A stretch of DNA of 64,000 bases from Ulvibacter algarum (lineage in GTDB: Bacteria > Bacteroidota > Bacteroidia > Flavobacteriales > Flavobacteriaceae). The DNA lies in assembly GCA_947488905.1 (NCBI GenBank), contig CANLBJ010000001.1, positions 620,001 to 684,000 of the forward strand, read 5' to 3'. Each line of letters starts with the position of its first letter. Positions within the stretch are counted from its first letter, which is position 1. Below are positions 16,253-24,839 of the stretch, one piece after another. Under the pieces are notes generated by a model, which saw only the letters and a program-made list of their open reading frames with translations, had not been told where the DNA came from and made no database searches. Position numbers and translations under genes: made by a program.

Positions 16253-19200
16253 ATGGCATCAAACAAGAAATACTGGAAAAGTGTTGAAGAGCTGGATCAA
16301 AACAGTTCTATTGTTAAGACGCTACAAGAAAATGAATTTGTAGAACCAATTCCTACAGATGAATTTTTGGGCGATAAAGAAACACTTGAGGCTTCATCAA
16401 CGACGCGTCGTGATTTCTTAAAGTATGTAGGTTTTACTACAGCAGCTGCTTCATTAGCAGCATGTGAGGGTCCGGTGATTAAATCGATTCCTTATGTAGT
16501 TGCTCCAGACGAGATTGTTCCTGGTGTAGCTAACTATTATGCTACAACAATAGCAGATGGTTTTGATTTTGCTAATGTTTTAGTGAAAACACGTGAAGGC
16601 CGTCCTATTAAAATAGAAAGAAATGATTTGGGTGCTGGTGCTGTAAATGCAAGAGTGCACGCTTCTGTATTATCTTTATATGATAATAATAGATTAAAGT
16701 ATCCTAGAGTAGGTGATGAGAATGTTACTTGGGATGCATTTGATGTAGCTGCAACAGCAAAGTTGAAGTCTATGGCAGGTAAAAATGTTGTGTTGTTAAC
16801 ACAGACTTTTGCGAGTCCTTCTACTTCAAAACTTATAAAAGAATTTACTTCGGCAAACCCTGGTGTTCGCCACGTAACATACGATACTGTTTCTTCTTCT
16901 GGAGCACTTGATGCTTATCAACAGAAATTTGGAACACGCGCTATGGCAGACTATGACTTCGGAAAAGCTGAAGTTATTGTTTCTGTTGGTGCAGATATTT
17001 TAGGTGATTGGCAAGGTGGTGGTTATGATGCAGCTTATGCGCAAGGACGTATTCCGAAGGATGGAAAAATGTCTAAGCATATTCAGTTTGAAGCAAATAT
17101 GACATTGTCTGGTGCAAATGCTGATAACCGTATTCCTGTAAAGCCTAGTGATCAAATAAAAGTTTTAAATGCTTTAACTGGTGGTAGTGTTTCTGGTTTG
17201 TCTGATAAAGTGGTTAAAGCTGTTGAGATGGCAAAAAGGCACATTAGCAAAGCTGGAACAAAAGCGGTGATTGTAACTGGTCTTCCTGATACAGCTTCTC
17301 AAAGAAGAGTGTTAGATGCAAATGCTGGAAGTGTTGTTATGGATACGGTTCATCCAAGGATGACTCGTTCTGCAAACAATGCAGAGGTTCAAAAAGTAAT
17401 GAATGGCGTTATTGATGGTAGCGTTAAGGGGTTAATTACAGTAGGAGTTGATCCTGTGTATTCTTTCCCGAATAAAGATTTTAAAGCAGCATATCAAAAA
17501 CTTGAAATGTCTCTTGCTTTTGCGATGAAATTTGATGCTACGGCTTCATTAGCGCAAATGGTGGCTGCTACTCCACATTACCTTGAATCTTGGGGTGATG
17601 TTCAAATGAAAAAAGGATCGTATAGTTTAATGCAACCTACGATACGTCCATTATATAAGACGAGACAATTTCAGGAAACTTTATTGGCTTGGACTAAAAA
17701 TGATACATCTTATTTAGATTATATCAAGGAGACTTGGTCTAGTGTATTGGGTGGTACTTCTTGGAATAAGGCTTTAGAAGCTGGTGTTTTAGCTTCTGCA
17801 ACTTCTGTAGATGTTGCTCCTCAGGTTGATGGTGATATGTTAGAGTCAAGTAGTTCTCACGGTGCAATGTCATCTACTCAAGGTGGTGGTATGGAGCTTG
17901 TGTTGTATACTAAGACTGCATTAGGTGATGGTCAGCAGGCTAATAACCCTTGGTTGCAAGAAATGCCAGATCCTATAACTAGAGCATCTTGGGATAACTA
18001 TGTAACTGTATCTGCAGCTGATGCGAAAGATTTAGGTCTTGAGAATCATAACGTAGCAAACGGTGGCTTAAACGGAAGTTTGGTTAATGTTACTATGGGT
18101 GGAGTTACTGTTGAGAACGTACCTGTATTAATACAGCCTGGACAAGCGCCGGGATCTGTTGGTTTGGCCTTAGGTTATGGTAAGGTGGAAGCTGTTCAAG
18201 AAGAAATGCAAACAGGAGTAAATGCTTACTGTTTTAATAATTTTTCTTCAGCTACACAAACGGTTTCTTTAGAGAAAGTTGCTGGTGAACATGAGTTTGC
18301 TTGTGTTCAATTACATAATACAATGATGGGTAGAGATATCATTAGAGAAACTTCTCTAGAGATATTTAATACTAAGAGTGCTCACGATTGGAACCCTGTA
18401 CCTCAGGTTTCTAAAGATCATGAAGAAATTCCTGTTACATCTCCGGATGCAGATTTATGGACTTCTTTTGATCGTTCTGTGGGGCATCACTTTAATCTTT
18501 CTATAGACCTTAATGCTTGTACTGGTTGTGGTGCTTGTGTTATTGCTTGTCATAGTGAAAACAATGTGCCTGTAGTAGGTAAAAGTGAAGTAAGACGTAG
18601 TCGTGATATGCACTGGTTACGTATTGATAGATATTATTCTGCAGAAGAAACTTTTGATGCAGATCAAGATAAGAAAGAAGGTTTTAATGGTTTATTTGGT
18701 GACAATGGCTCTTTAGGAGGCTTTGGTGAATTAGAAGATCCAGCTGCAAATCCTCAGGTAGCTTTTCAGCCTGTTATGTGTCAGCACTGTAATCACGCTC
18801 CTTGTGAGAGTGTTTGTCCTGTAGCTGCAACATCACACGGTCGTCAAGGTCAAAACCAAATGGCTTATAACCGTTGTGTAGGTACAAGATATTGTGCAAA
18901 CAACTGTCCATATAAAGTGCGTCGTTTTAACTGGTTCTTGTATAACGAGAATGATGAGTTTGATTATCACATGAATAACGATATGGGACGTATGGTTTTA
19001 AATCCAGATGTTAATGTTCGTTCTAGAGGTGTGATGGAGAAGTGCTCTATGTGTATTCAGAAAACACAGCTAAGTATATTAGAAGCAAAACGTGATGGTC
19101 GTTCTGTAAAAGATGCAGAATTCCAAACAGCTTGTTCTAGTGCTTGTGATAAAGGAGCGATGGTTTTTGGTGATATCAATGATCACGATAGTGAAGTATT

Positions 19201-19297
19201 TAAAAGTAAGAAAGATAAGAGAATGTATCACTTGTTAGAAGCCGTAGGTACAGAGCCTAATGTCTTTTATAAGACAAAAGTGAGAAACTCTAAATAA
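16253..19297 (+). CDS. actB: Alternative complex III subunit B, molybdopterin-like/iron-sulfur protein
   Basis: This 1014-residue protein is an ActB1-ActB2 fusion. A Tat-type signal lies at about 51-72 (TTRRDFLKYVGF...LAAC). A molybdopterin-oxidoreductase-fold domain, which in ACIII holds no Mo cofactor, follows to about residue 730. The C-terminal ferredoxin part (about 745-960) has four cluster motifs: CTGCGACVIAC, CQHCNHAPCESVC, CVGTRYCANNC and CSMC...CSSAC. It is exported folded and docks on ActC, passing electrons through its clusters. Length and order match other Bacteroidota ActB. Confidence 0.95.
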   Translation: MASNKKYWKSVEELDQNSSIVKTLQENEFVEPIPTDEFLGDKETLEASSTTRRDFLKYVGFTTAAASLAACEGPVIKSIPYVVAPDEIVPGVANYYATTIADGFDFANVLVKTREGRPIKIERNDLGAGAVNARVHASVLSLYDNNRLKYPRVGDENVTWDAFDVAATAKLKSMAGKNVVLLTQTFASPSTSKLIKEFTSANPGVRHVTYDTVSSSGALDAYQQKFGTRAMADYDFGKAEVIVSVGADILGDWQGGGYDAAYAQGRIPKDGKMSKHIQFEANMTLSGANADNRIPVKPSDQIKVLNALTGGSVSGLSDKVVKAVEMAKRHISKAGTKAVIVTGLPDTASQRRVLDANAGSVVMDTVHPRMTRSANNAEVQKVMNGVIDGSVKGLITVGVDPVYSFPNKDFKAAYQKLEMSLAFAMKFDATASLAQMVAATPHYLESWGDVQMKKGSYSLMQPTIRPLYKTRQFQETLLAWTKNDTSYLDYIKETWSSVLGGTSWNKALEAGVLASATSVDVAPQVDGDMLESSSSHGAMSSTQGGGMELVLYTKTALGDGQQANNPWLQEMPDPITRASWDNYVTVSAADAKDLGLENHNVANGGLNGSLVNVTMGGVTVENVPVLIQPGQAPGSVGLALGYGKVEAVQEEMQTGVNAYCFNNFSSATQTVSLEKVAGEHEFACVQLHNTMMGRDIIRETSLEIFNTKSAHDWNPVPQVSKDHEEIPVTSPDADLWTSFDRSVGHHFNLSIDLNACTGCGACVIACHSENNVPVVGKSEVRRSRDMHWLRIDRYYSAEETFDADQDKKEGFNGLFGDNGSLGGFGELEDPAANPQVAFQPVMCQHCNHAPCESVCPVAATSHGRQGQNQMAYNRCVGTRYCANNCPYKVRRFNWFLYNENDEFDYHMNNDMGRMVLNPDVNVRSRGVMEKCSMCIQKTQLSILEAKRDGRSVKDAEFQTACSSACDKGAMVFGDINDHDSEVFKSKKDKRMYHLLEAVGTEPNVFYKTKVRNSK

Positions 19298-19327
19298 GAT
19301 AACTAACTAAGAAATAGTATATAAAAT

Positions 19328-21073
19328 ATGGCGTCGCATTACGAAGCACCTATTAGAAGGCCCTTGGTTATAGGAGATAAAAGCTACCACGACATTACTG
19401 TCGATGTTGCTGCTCCTGTGGAGGGTAAAGCCAATAAATCTTGGTGGATTGTATTTACTATTGCTCTTGTTGCCTTTTTATGGGGATTAGGGTGTATTAT
19501 CTATACAGTTTCAACCGGAATTGGAGTTTGGGGATTAAATAAAACCGTAGGTTGGGCCTGGGATATTACCAACTTTGTTTGGTGGGTAGGTATTGGTCAC
19601 GCGGGAACATTGATTTCTGCAGTACTTTTGTTATTTAGACAAAAGTGGAGAATGGCTATTAACCGTTCTGCAGAGGCTATGACAATCTTCTCTGTAGTAC
19701 AGGCAGGATTATTCCCTATTATACATATGGGTCGTCCTTGGTTGGCTTATTGGGTATTACCTATACCAAACCAGTTTGGTTCATTATGGGTAAACTTTAA
19801 TTCACCATTACTGTGGGATGTATTTGCGATCTCTACATATCTTTCTGTATCACTAGTATTCTGGTGGACTGGATTATTGCCAGATTTTGCAATGATACGT
19901 GATAGAGCAGTTACACCATTTACAAAGAAAATTTATAGTATACTTTCATTTGGTTGGTCTGGTCGTGCAAAAGACTGGCAACGTTTTGAAGAGGTATCAT
20001 TGGTTCTTGCAGGTTTAGCTACACCGCTTGTACTTTCTGTACACACGATTGTATCTTTTGATTTTGCAACATCAGTTATACCAGGATGGCATACGACTAT
20101 CTTCCCTCCATATTTTGTGGCGGGTGCAGTATTCTCTGGATTTGCAATGGTAAACACGCTTCTTATAGTTATGAGAAAAGTGTCTAACTTAGAGAATTAT
20201 ATTACAATACAACATATTGAATTAATGAACATAGTAATTATGGTTACTGGTTCTATTGTTGGTGTCGCATATATTACTGAGTTATTTATTGCTTGGTATT
20301 CTGGTGTAGAGTATGAGCAGTATGCTTTCTTGAACAGAGCAACAGGACCTTACTGGTGGGCTTACTGGTCTATGATGACATTTAATGTATTCTCTCCACA
20401 ATTTATGTGGTTCAAGAAATTGCGTACAAGTATAATGTTCTCTTTCTTTATCTCTATTGTTGTGAACATTGGGATGTGGTTTGAACGTTTTGTTATTATT
20501 GTAACTTCATTACACCGTGATTACTTACCATCTTCTTGGACAATGTTCTCGCCTACATTTGTAGACATAGGGATATTTATAGGAACCATCGGATTCTTTT
20601 TTGTGTTATTCTTGTTATACGCAAGAACATTCCCGGTAATTGCACAAGCAGAGGTGAAATCTATATTGAAGGGTTCTGGAGCTAAGTATAAAAAATTAAG
20701 AGCAGAACATGGTGATGATGTTAAGCATTACGATGCAGTAGTACGTGAGACAAAAACAGTATCTGTTAAATCTCCAGTAACTAATAAAGGTTTACTTACT
20801 GCGGAAGGACAACAAGAAAAAGCTAATAGTTTATTAAATAAGCTAGGTTCTTTTGACGCAGCAACACAGACTGCAGATAATCTTAAGAAAATTAGTGGTG
20901 TTGGTCCAGTGATGGAGAAGAAATTACATCAGTTAGGTATCTTTACTTTTGCTCAGGTGAGTAAGATGGATGATGCAGACTACGATTTATTAGATGATAT
21001 TATTGGTGAGTTCCCTGGACGTGCAAAACGTGATGACTGGGCTGGACAAGCTTCAAATTTAAAAAACAACTAA
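19328..21073 (+). CDS. actC: Alternative complex III subunit C, NrfD-like quinol-binding subunit with C-terminal helix-hairpin-helix extension
   Basis: This 581-residue protein has an N-terminal tail and then about ten membrane helices of the NrfD/PsrC family (about 35-440), including the IGHAGTLISAVLLLFRQKWR and HMGRPW segments near the quinol site. Unlike classical ActC, it continues for about 130 residues. The end carries NLKKISGVGPVMEKKLHQLGI (about 518-540), a helix-hairpin-helix of the type fused to some NADH-dehydrogenase-related or ribosomal L21-like proteins. The first part is firm; what the cytosolic extension binds is unknown. actD follows after 2 bases. Confidence 0.93.
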   Translation: MASHYEAPIRRPLVIGDKSYHDITVDVAAPVEGKANKSWWIVFTIALVAFLWGLGCIIYTVSTGIGVWGLNKTVGWAWDITNFVWWVGIGHAGTLISAVLLLFRQKWRMAINRSAEAMTIFSVVQAGLFPIIHMGRPWLAYWVLPIPNQFGSLWVNFNSPLLWDVFAISTYLSVSLVFWWTGLLPDFAMIRDRAVTPFTKKIYSILSFGWSGRAKDWQRFEEVSLVLAGLATPLVLSVHTIVSFDFATSVIPGWHTTIFPPYFVAGAVFSGFAMVNTLLIVMRKVSNLENYITIQHIELMNIVIMVTGSIVGVAYITELFIAWYSGVEYEQYAFLNRATGPYWWAYWSMMTFNVFSPQFMWFKKLRTSIMFSFFISIVVNIGMWFERFVIIVTSLHRDYLPSSWTMFSPTFVDIGIFIGTIGFFFVLFLLYARTFPVIAQAEVKSILKGSGAKYKKLRAEHGDDVKHYDAVVRETKTVSVKSPVTNKGLLTAEGQQEKANSLLNKLGSFDAATQTADNLKKISGVGPVMEKKLHQLGIFTFAQVSKMDDADYDLLDDIIGEFPGRAKRDDWAGQASNLKNN

Positions 21074-21075
21074 GT

Positions 21076-21612
21076 ATGGCTTCTAAAGTGATACACGCAC
21101 TCTATAACGATGACGACTTGTTAATGCAAGCTGTCAAAGAGACACGCGCAAAGCATTACCATATTGAAGAAGTGTACACACCTTTCCCTGTACACGGGCT
21201 AGATAAAGTAATGGGACTTGAACCTACACGTATTGCTATTACAGCATTTATGTATGGTCTTGTAGGTATAACAGTTGCAACCTTAATGATGAATTTCATC
21301 ATGATAGAAGACTGGCCACAAGATATTGGTGGTAAACCAAGTTTCAGTTATATTGAAAACATGCCGGCTTTCGTACCGATTATGTTTGAATTAACTGTAT
21401 TTTTTGCAGCGCATTTAATGGTAATAACATTTTATATGCGTAGTAAATTATGGCCTTTTAAGAAAGCTGAAAATCCTGATGTGAGAACTACAGATGATCA
21501 CTTTTTAATGGCAGTAGATACTGGAAATAATAACTTAGAAGAAATGTCAAAATTCTTCTATGGTACAGGAGCAGTAGAAATAAGTATAGTAGAATCTGAA
21601 GATGATCACTAA
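21076..21612 (+). CDS. actD: Alternative complex III subunit D (DUF3341)
   Basis: At 178 residues it fits the DUF3341 family. A cytosolic N-terminus contains HYHIEEVYTPFPVHGLD (about 26-42), the family hallmark. Two membrane helices follow at about 54-76 and 98-120, then an acidic tail. It is a small structural membrane subunit of ACIII packed against ActC. Only 2 bases separate it from actC, and its stop lies 1 base before the actE start. Confidence 0.93.
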   Translation: MASKVIHALYNDDDLLMQAVKETRAKHYHIEEVYTPFPVHGLDKVMGLEPTRIAITAFMYGLVGITVATLMMNFIMIEDWPQDIGGKPSFSYIENMPAFVPIMFELTVFFAAHLMVITFYMRSKLWPFKKAENPDVRTTDDHFLMAVDTGNNNLEEMSKFFYGTGAVEISIVESEDDH

Positions 21613-21613
21613 A

Positions 21614-22291
21614 ATGAGAAAAACACTTAATATAGGTATCGCACTTCTTGCATTAATAACGATGGTTTCTTGTCAAAATGACTTAGATCCTAACTATCAG
21701 TTTATGCCTAATATGTATGCACCAATAAGTTATGAAACTTATGGTGAATATAACATAGATGGTTTTGAAAATGGCCAAGAAGCAAAATTGCCAGTTGCAG
21801 GAACAGTACCAAGAGGTTTTCAGCCTTTTGATTACACAAACTCACCTGAAGATATTGATAGAGCAAAATCAGAATTAAAAAATCCTCTTGAATATACTGA
21901 GGATAACTTGGCTGCAGGAGCACAGTTATATAATATTTATTGTGCAGTATGTCATGGAGATAAAGGAGACGGACAAGGAATTCTTGCAAAGCGTGAAAAG
22001 TTTTTAGGAATACCAAGTTATGCAGCTGCAGGAAGGTTGATTACTGAAGGTGGAGTTTACCACGTGCAAATGTATGGTTTAAATACAATGGGTTCTTATG
22101 CTTCTCAAACGAATGAAGAAGAGAGATGGCAAATTACACAACATGTAATGAACTTAAAGGCCACTTTAGAAGGAAGGCCAATTCAAGAACCTAAGAAAGT
22201 TGATGACGGGGATAATCCAAAAATGGCTGTTACAAGTGATGCAAATGCAACACCAACAGAGTTAGAGGAAGACAACATCAACATACAATAA
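21614..22291 (+). CDS. actE: Alternative complex III subunit E, monoheme cytochrome c lipoprotein
   Basis: ATG 21614 (MRKTLNIGI) is preferred over ATG 21602, which would overlap actD. It gives 225 residues. A type II signal peptide with lipobox (MVSC) anchors it to the membrane. A cytochrome c domain has CAVCH near residue 114 and distal Met candidates in MYGLNTMGSY. The C-terminal tail is acidic and disordered. ActE is the periplasmic heme c subunit of ACIII and a candidate electron exit to the oxidase. Confidence 0.93.
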   Translation: MRKTLNIGIALLALITMVSCQNDLDPNYQFMPNMYAPISYETYGEYNIDGFENGQEAKLPVAGTVPRGFQPFDYTNSPEDIDRAKSELKNPLEYTEDNLAAGAQLYNIYCAVCHGDKGDGQGILAKREKFLGIPSYAAAGRLITEGGVYHVQMYGLNTMGSYASQTNEEERWQITQHVMNLKATLEGRPIQEPKKVDDGDNPKMAVTSDANATPTELEEDNINIQ

Positions 22292-22317
22292 TAAAGAATA
22301 CAAAGAATAGCTAAGAT

Positions 22318-23703
22318 ATGTATACGCTACCTAGTAAATTAAAAATATTTGCAATCATCTTTATGGTGGTAGGAGCCCTTGGGTTGGTCTATAGTTTTAT
22401 GGCTGCACCATCGACAACTGCTGAAGTTAAAGAAATGATGGCTGGCCATGATGATCACGGAACACATCATGAAGAAGATACTCATAACGTTGCAGCACAT
22501 GGTGAAGATCATGATGAAATGGCAACTGCAGCTGCTCATAGAGCAGAAGGAGAACACGGTCATTCTGCTGAAGATGATTCTGCTCATAGTAGTGAGGAGA
22601 AACATTTAGAACACTCTTTACATCAAATGCAAAACAGACCTTGGTCTGCGTTGTATATTGCTTGTTTCTTTTTCTTTATGATTTCACTTGGTGTATTAGC
22701 ATTTTATGCTGTTAACATTGTTGCTCAAGCCGGATGGTCTCCAGTACTTTTTAGAGTTATGGAAGCGATTACAGCATACTTAGTTCCAGGTGGTATTATT
22801 ATGTTTGTTTTATTAGCACTTTCGGGATTCCACGTGAATCACTTATTCGTATGGGCAGATCCAGAAGTTGTAGCACATGATAAATTATTACAAGGTAAAG
22901 CTGGTTGGTTAAACGGAACAGGTTTATTAATTAGAGCTGCTATATTTATGGGTGGTTGGATAACTTATCGCTACTTTGCAGTTCGTAATTCTAGAAGAGA
23001 TGACGATGCCTCTGATAATAGATGGTATAAAAAGAACTTTAAAATTTCCGCAGCATTTTTAGTATTCTTTCTTTACTCAGAATCTATGATGTCTTGGGAC
23101 TGGCTAATGAGTTTTGATCCACACTGGTTCTCTACTTTATATGGTTGGTATATTCTTGCGGGTATGATGGTTTGTGGTATTACGACTATAGCTATTATTA
23201 CTATACTTCTTAAATCTCAAGGATATTTAGAATTTGTAAATGATAGTCACATACATGATTTAGCTAAGTTTATGTTTGGATTTAGTATTTTCTGGACTTA
23301 CCTATGGTTCTCTCAATTTATGTTAATCTGGTATGCAAACATTCCTGAAGAAGTAACTTACTTTATAACAAGAATTGAAGACTTTAAGTTACCTTTCTTT
23401 GGTATGCTAATACTTAATTTTATTTTCCCATTACTATTACTTATGAATAGTGATTATAAGAGAGTGAATTGGTTTGTTGTAATGACAGGTATTGTAATAC
23501 TTGGAGGTCACTATGTTGATGTTTATATGTTGATTACACCTGCAACTGTTGGTACAAGCTGGTTCATAGGATTACCAGAAATTAGTGCAATATTATTCTT
23601 TTTCGGATTGTTTGTTTTTGTAGTGTTTACTGCATTGACAAAAGCACCTTTACTTGTGAAGAACAACCCTTTCTTGAAAGAAAGTAAGAACTTCCATTAT
23701 TAA
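22318..23703 (+). CDS. actF: Alternative complex III subunit F, membrane subunit with His-rich N-terminal loop
   Basis: This 461-residue protein has one N-terminal helix (about 9-28) and then about 65 residues very rich in His, Asp and Glu (to about 98). Nine or ten further helices follow in the ActF arrangement. ActF is the second, smaller relative of ActC in ACIII and contributes to a possible proton pathway. The His-rich loop (blocks such as HDDHGTHHEED) should be periplasmic or cytosolic next to helix 1 and looks metal-binding. Copper or zinc delivery to the neighbouring oxidase is a guess. coxB follows after 25 bases. Confidence 0.92.
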   Translation: MYTLPSKLKIFAIIFMVVGALGLVYSFMAAPSTTAEVKEMMAGHDDHGTHHEEDTHNVAAHGEDHDEMATAAAHRAEGEHGHSAEDDSAHSSEEKHLEHSLHQMQNRPWSALYIACFFFFMISLGVLAFYAVNIVAQAGWSPVLFRVMEAITAYLVPGGIIMFVLLALSGFHVNHLFVWADPEVVAHDKLLQGKAGWLNGTGLLIRAAIFMGGWITYRYFAVRNSRRDDDASDNRWYKKNFKISAAFLVFFLYSESMMSWDWLMSFDPHWFSTLYGWYILAGMMVCGITTIAIITILLKSQGYLEFVNDSHIHDLAKFMFGFSIFWTYLWFSQFMLIWYANIPEEVTYFITRIEDFKLPFFGMLILNFIFPLLLLMNSDYKRVNWFVVMTGIVILGGHYVDVYMLITPATVGTSWFIGLPEISAILFFFGLFVFVVFTALTKAPLLVKNNPFLKESKNFHY

Positions 23704-23728
23704 TTAATTATTTAGAAGACAGATAACG

Positions 23729-24799
23729 ATGACCGCATTTTTAGTTGTATTAGTAATCATTCTCTTTGGAGTTACTGTTTGGCAGTTGAATAAGATATTC
23801 AATATGTCTAAAACAGCAGATGAATTAGGGGATTCTTCAGAAGTTGCAAATTTAAAAGACAATAATATTAACGGATGGTTAATGTTAGGTTTGGCAATTT
23901 TCACTTATGGCCTTTTAATTATATGTTTCTGGAAATGGGGCGATGTTTTATTACCTCAAGCTGCATCTGAGCATGGAGCAGAAACAGATAACTTAATGTT
24001 AATATCAATGGCTCTCATTTTTGTAGTCGGATTTTTTACATTATGGTTGTTAAGTTGGTTTTCATTTAAATACAGAGGTAACGAAACAAATCGTGCTTTG
24101 TTTTTTGCAGACAATGATAAATTAGAGTTTATCTGGACTATTATTCCAGTAATTGTTTTAGCGGGGCTTATCATATATGGTCTTTTTACTTGGACAGACA
24201 TAATGAATGTTGACGAGGAAAATGAAGATATTATGGTCGTAGAATTATATGCTTACCAGTTTGATTGGAGAGCACGTTATTCTGGAGCTGATAATACTTT
24301 AGGTGAAGCTAATGTTAGATTAATCGAAGGCGTTAATCAGCTAGGAGTTGATGTATCAGATCCTAATTCACAAGATGATATTGTTGTAAATGAACTTCAC
24401 TTGCCAGTAGGTCAAAAAGTTGTGTTTAAGATGCGTTCTCAAGATGTATTACACTCAGCTTATATGCCTCACTTTAGAGCACAAATGAACTGTGTACCTG
24501 GTATGATAACTCAATTTGCTTTTACACCAACAATTACTACAGAAGATATGCGTCTTGATAGTGAAGTAGTTGCTAAGGTGAAAAAAATAAACAATATTAG
24601 AAAAGAGAATAGTATTGAGTTAGTTCAAAAAGGTGATGAAGCTTTAGAGCCTTACGAGTTTGATTATATGCTTCTTTGTAATAAAATATGTGGTACTAAT
24701 CACTACAACATGCAAATGAAGATAATCGTTGAATCTCAAGAAGATTTTGACGCTTGGTTGGCAGAACAGCCTAACCTAGGAACGACTTTAAAAAAATAA
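23729..24799 (+). CDS. coxB: Cytochrome c oxidase subunit II (CuA)
   Basis: This 356-residue protein has three N-terminal hydrophobic segments, one more than the usual two. A periplasmic cupredoxin domain follows. The CuA ligands are visible: His in LHSAYMPHF (about 244-252) and CNKICGTNHYNM with C317, C321, H325 and M328. Between the PGM turn and C317 lie about 60 residues, longer than in classical subunit II, including a Lys-rich helix-like insert. No heme c domain is fused. It receives electrons from ACIII and passes them to subunit I. Confidence 0.96.
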   Translation: MTAFLVVLVIILFGVTVWQLNKIFNMSKTADELGDSSEVANLKDNNINGWLMLGLAIFTYGLLIICFWKWGDVLLPQAASEHGAETDNLMLISMALIFVVGFFTLWLLSWFSFKYRGNETNRALFFADNDKLEFIWTIIPVIVLAGLIIYGLFTWTDIMNVDEENEDIMVVELYAYQFDWRARYSGADNTLGEANVRLIEGVNQLGVDVSDPNSQDDIVVNELHLPVGQKVVFKMRSQDVLHSAYMPHFRAQMNCVPGMITQFAFTPTITTEDMRLDSEVVAKVKKINNIRKENSIELVQKGDEALEPYEFDYMLLCNKICGTNHYNMQMKIIVESQEDFDAWLAEQPNLGTTLKK

Positions 24800-24839
24800 A
24801 TAACAAGAGTACCGTTTAACGGAAATTCAATAAGAAGAT

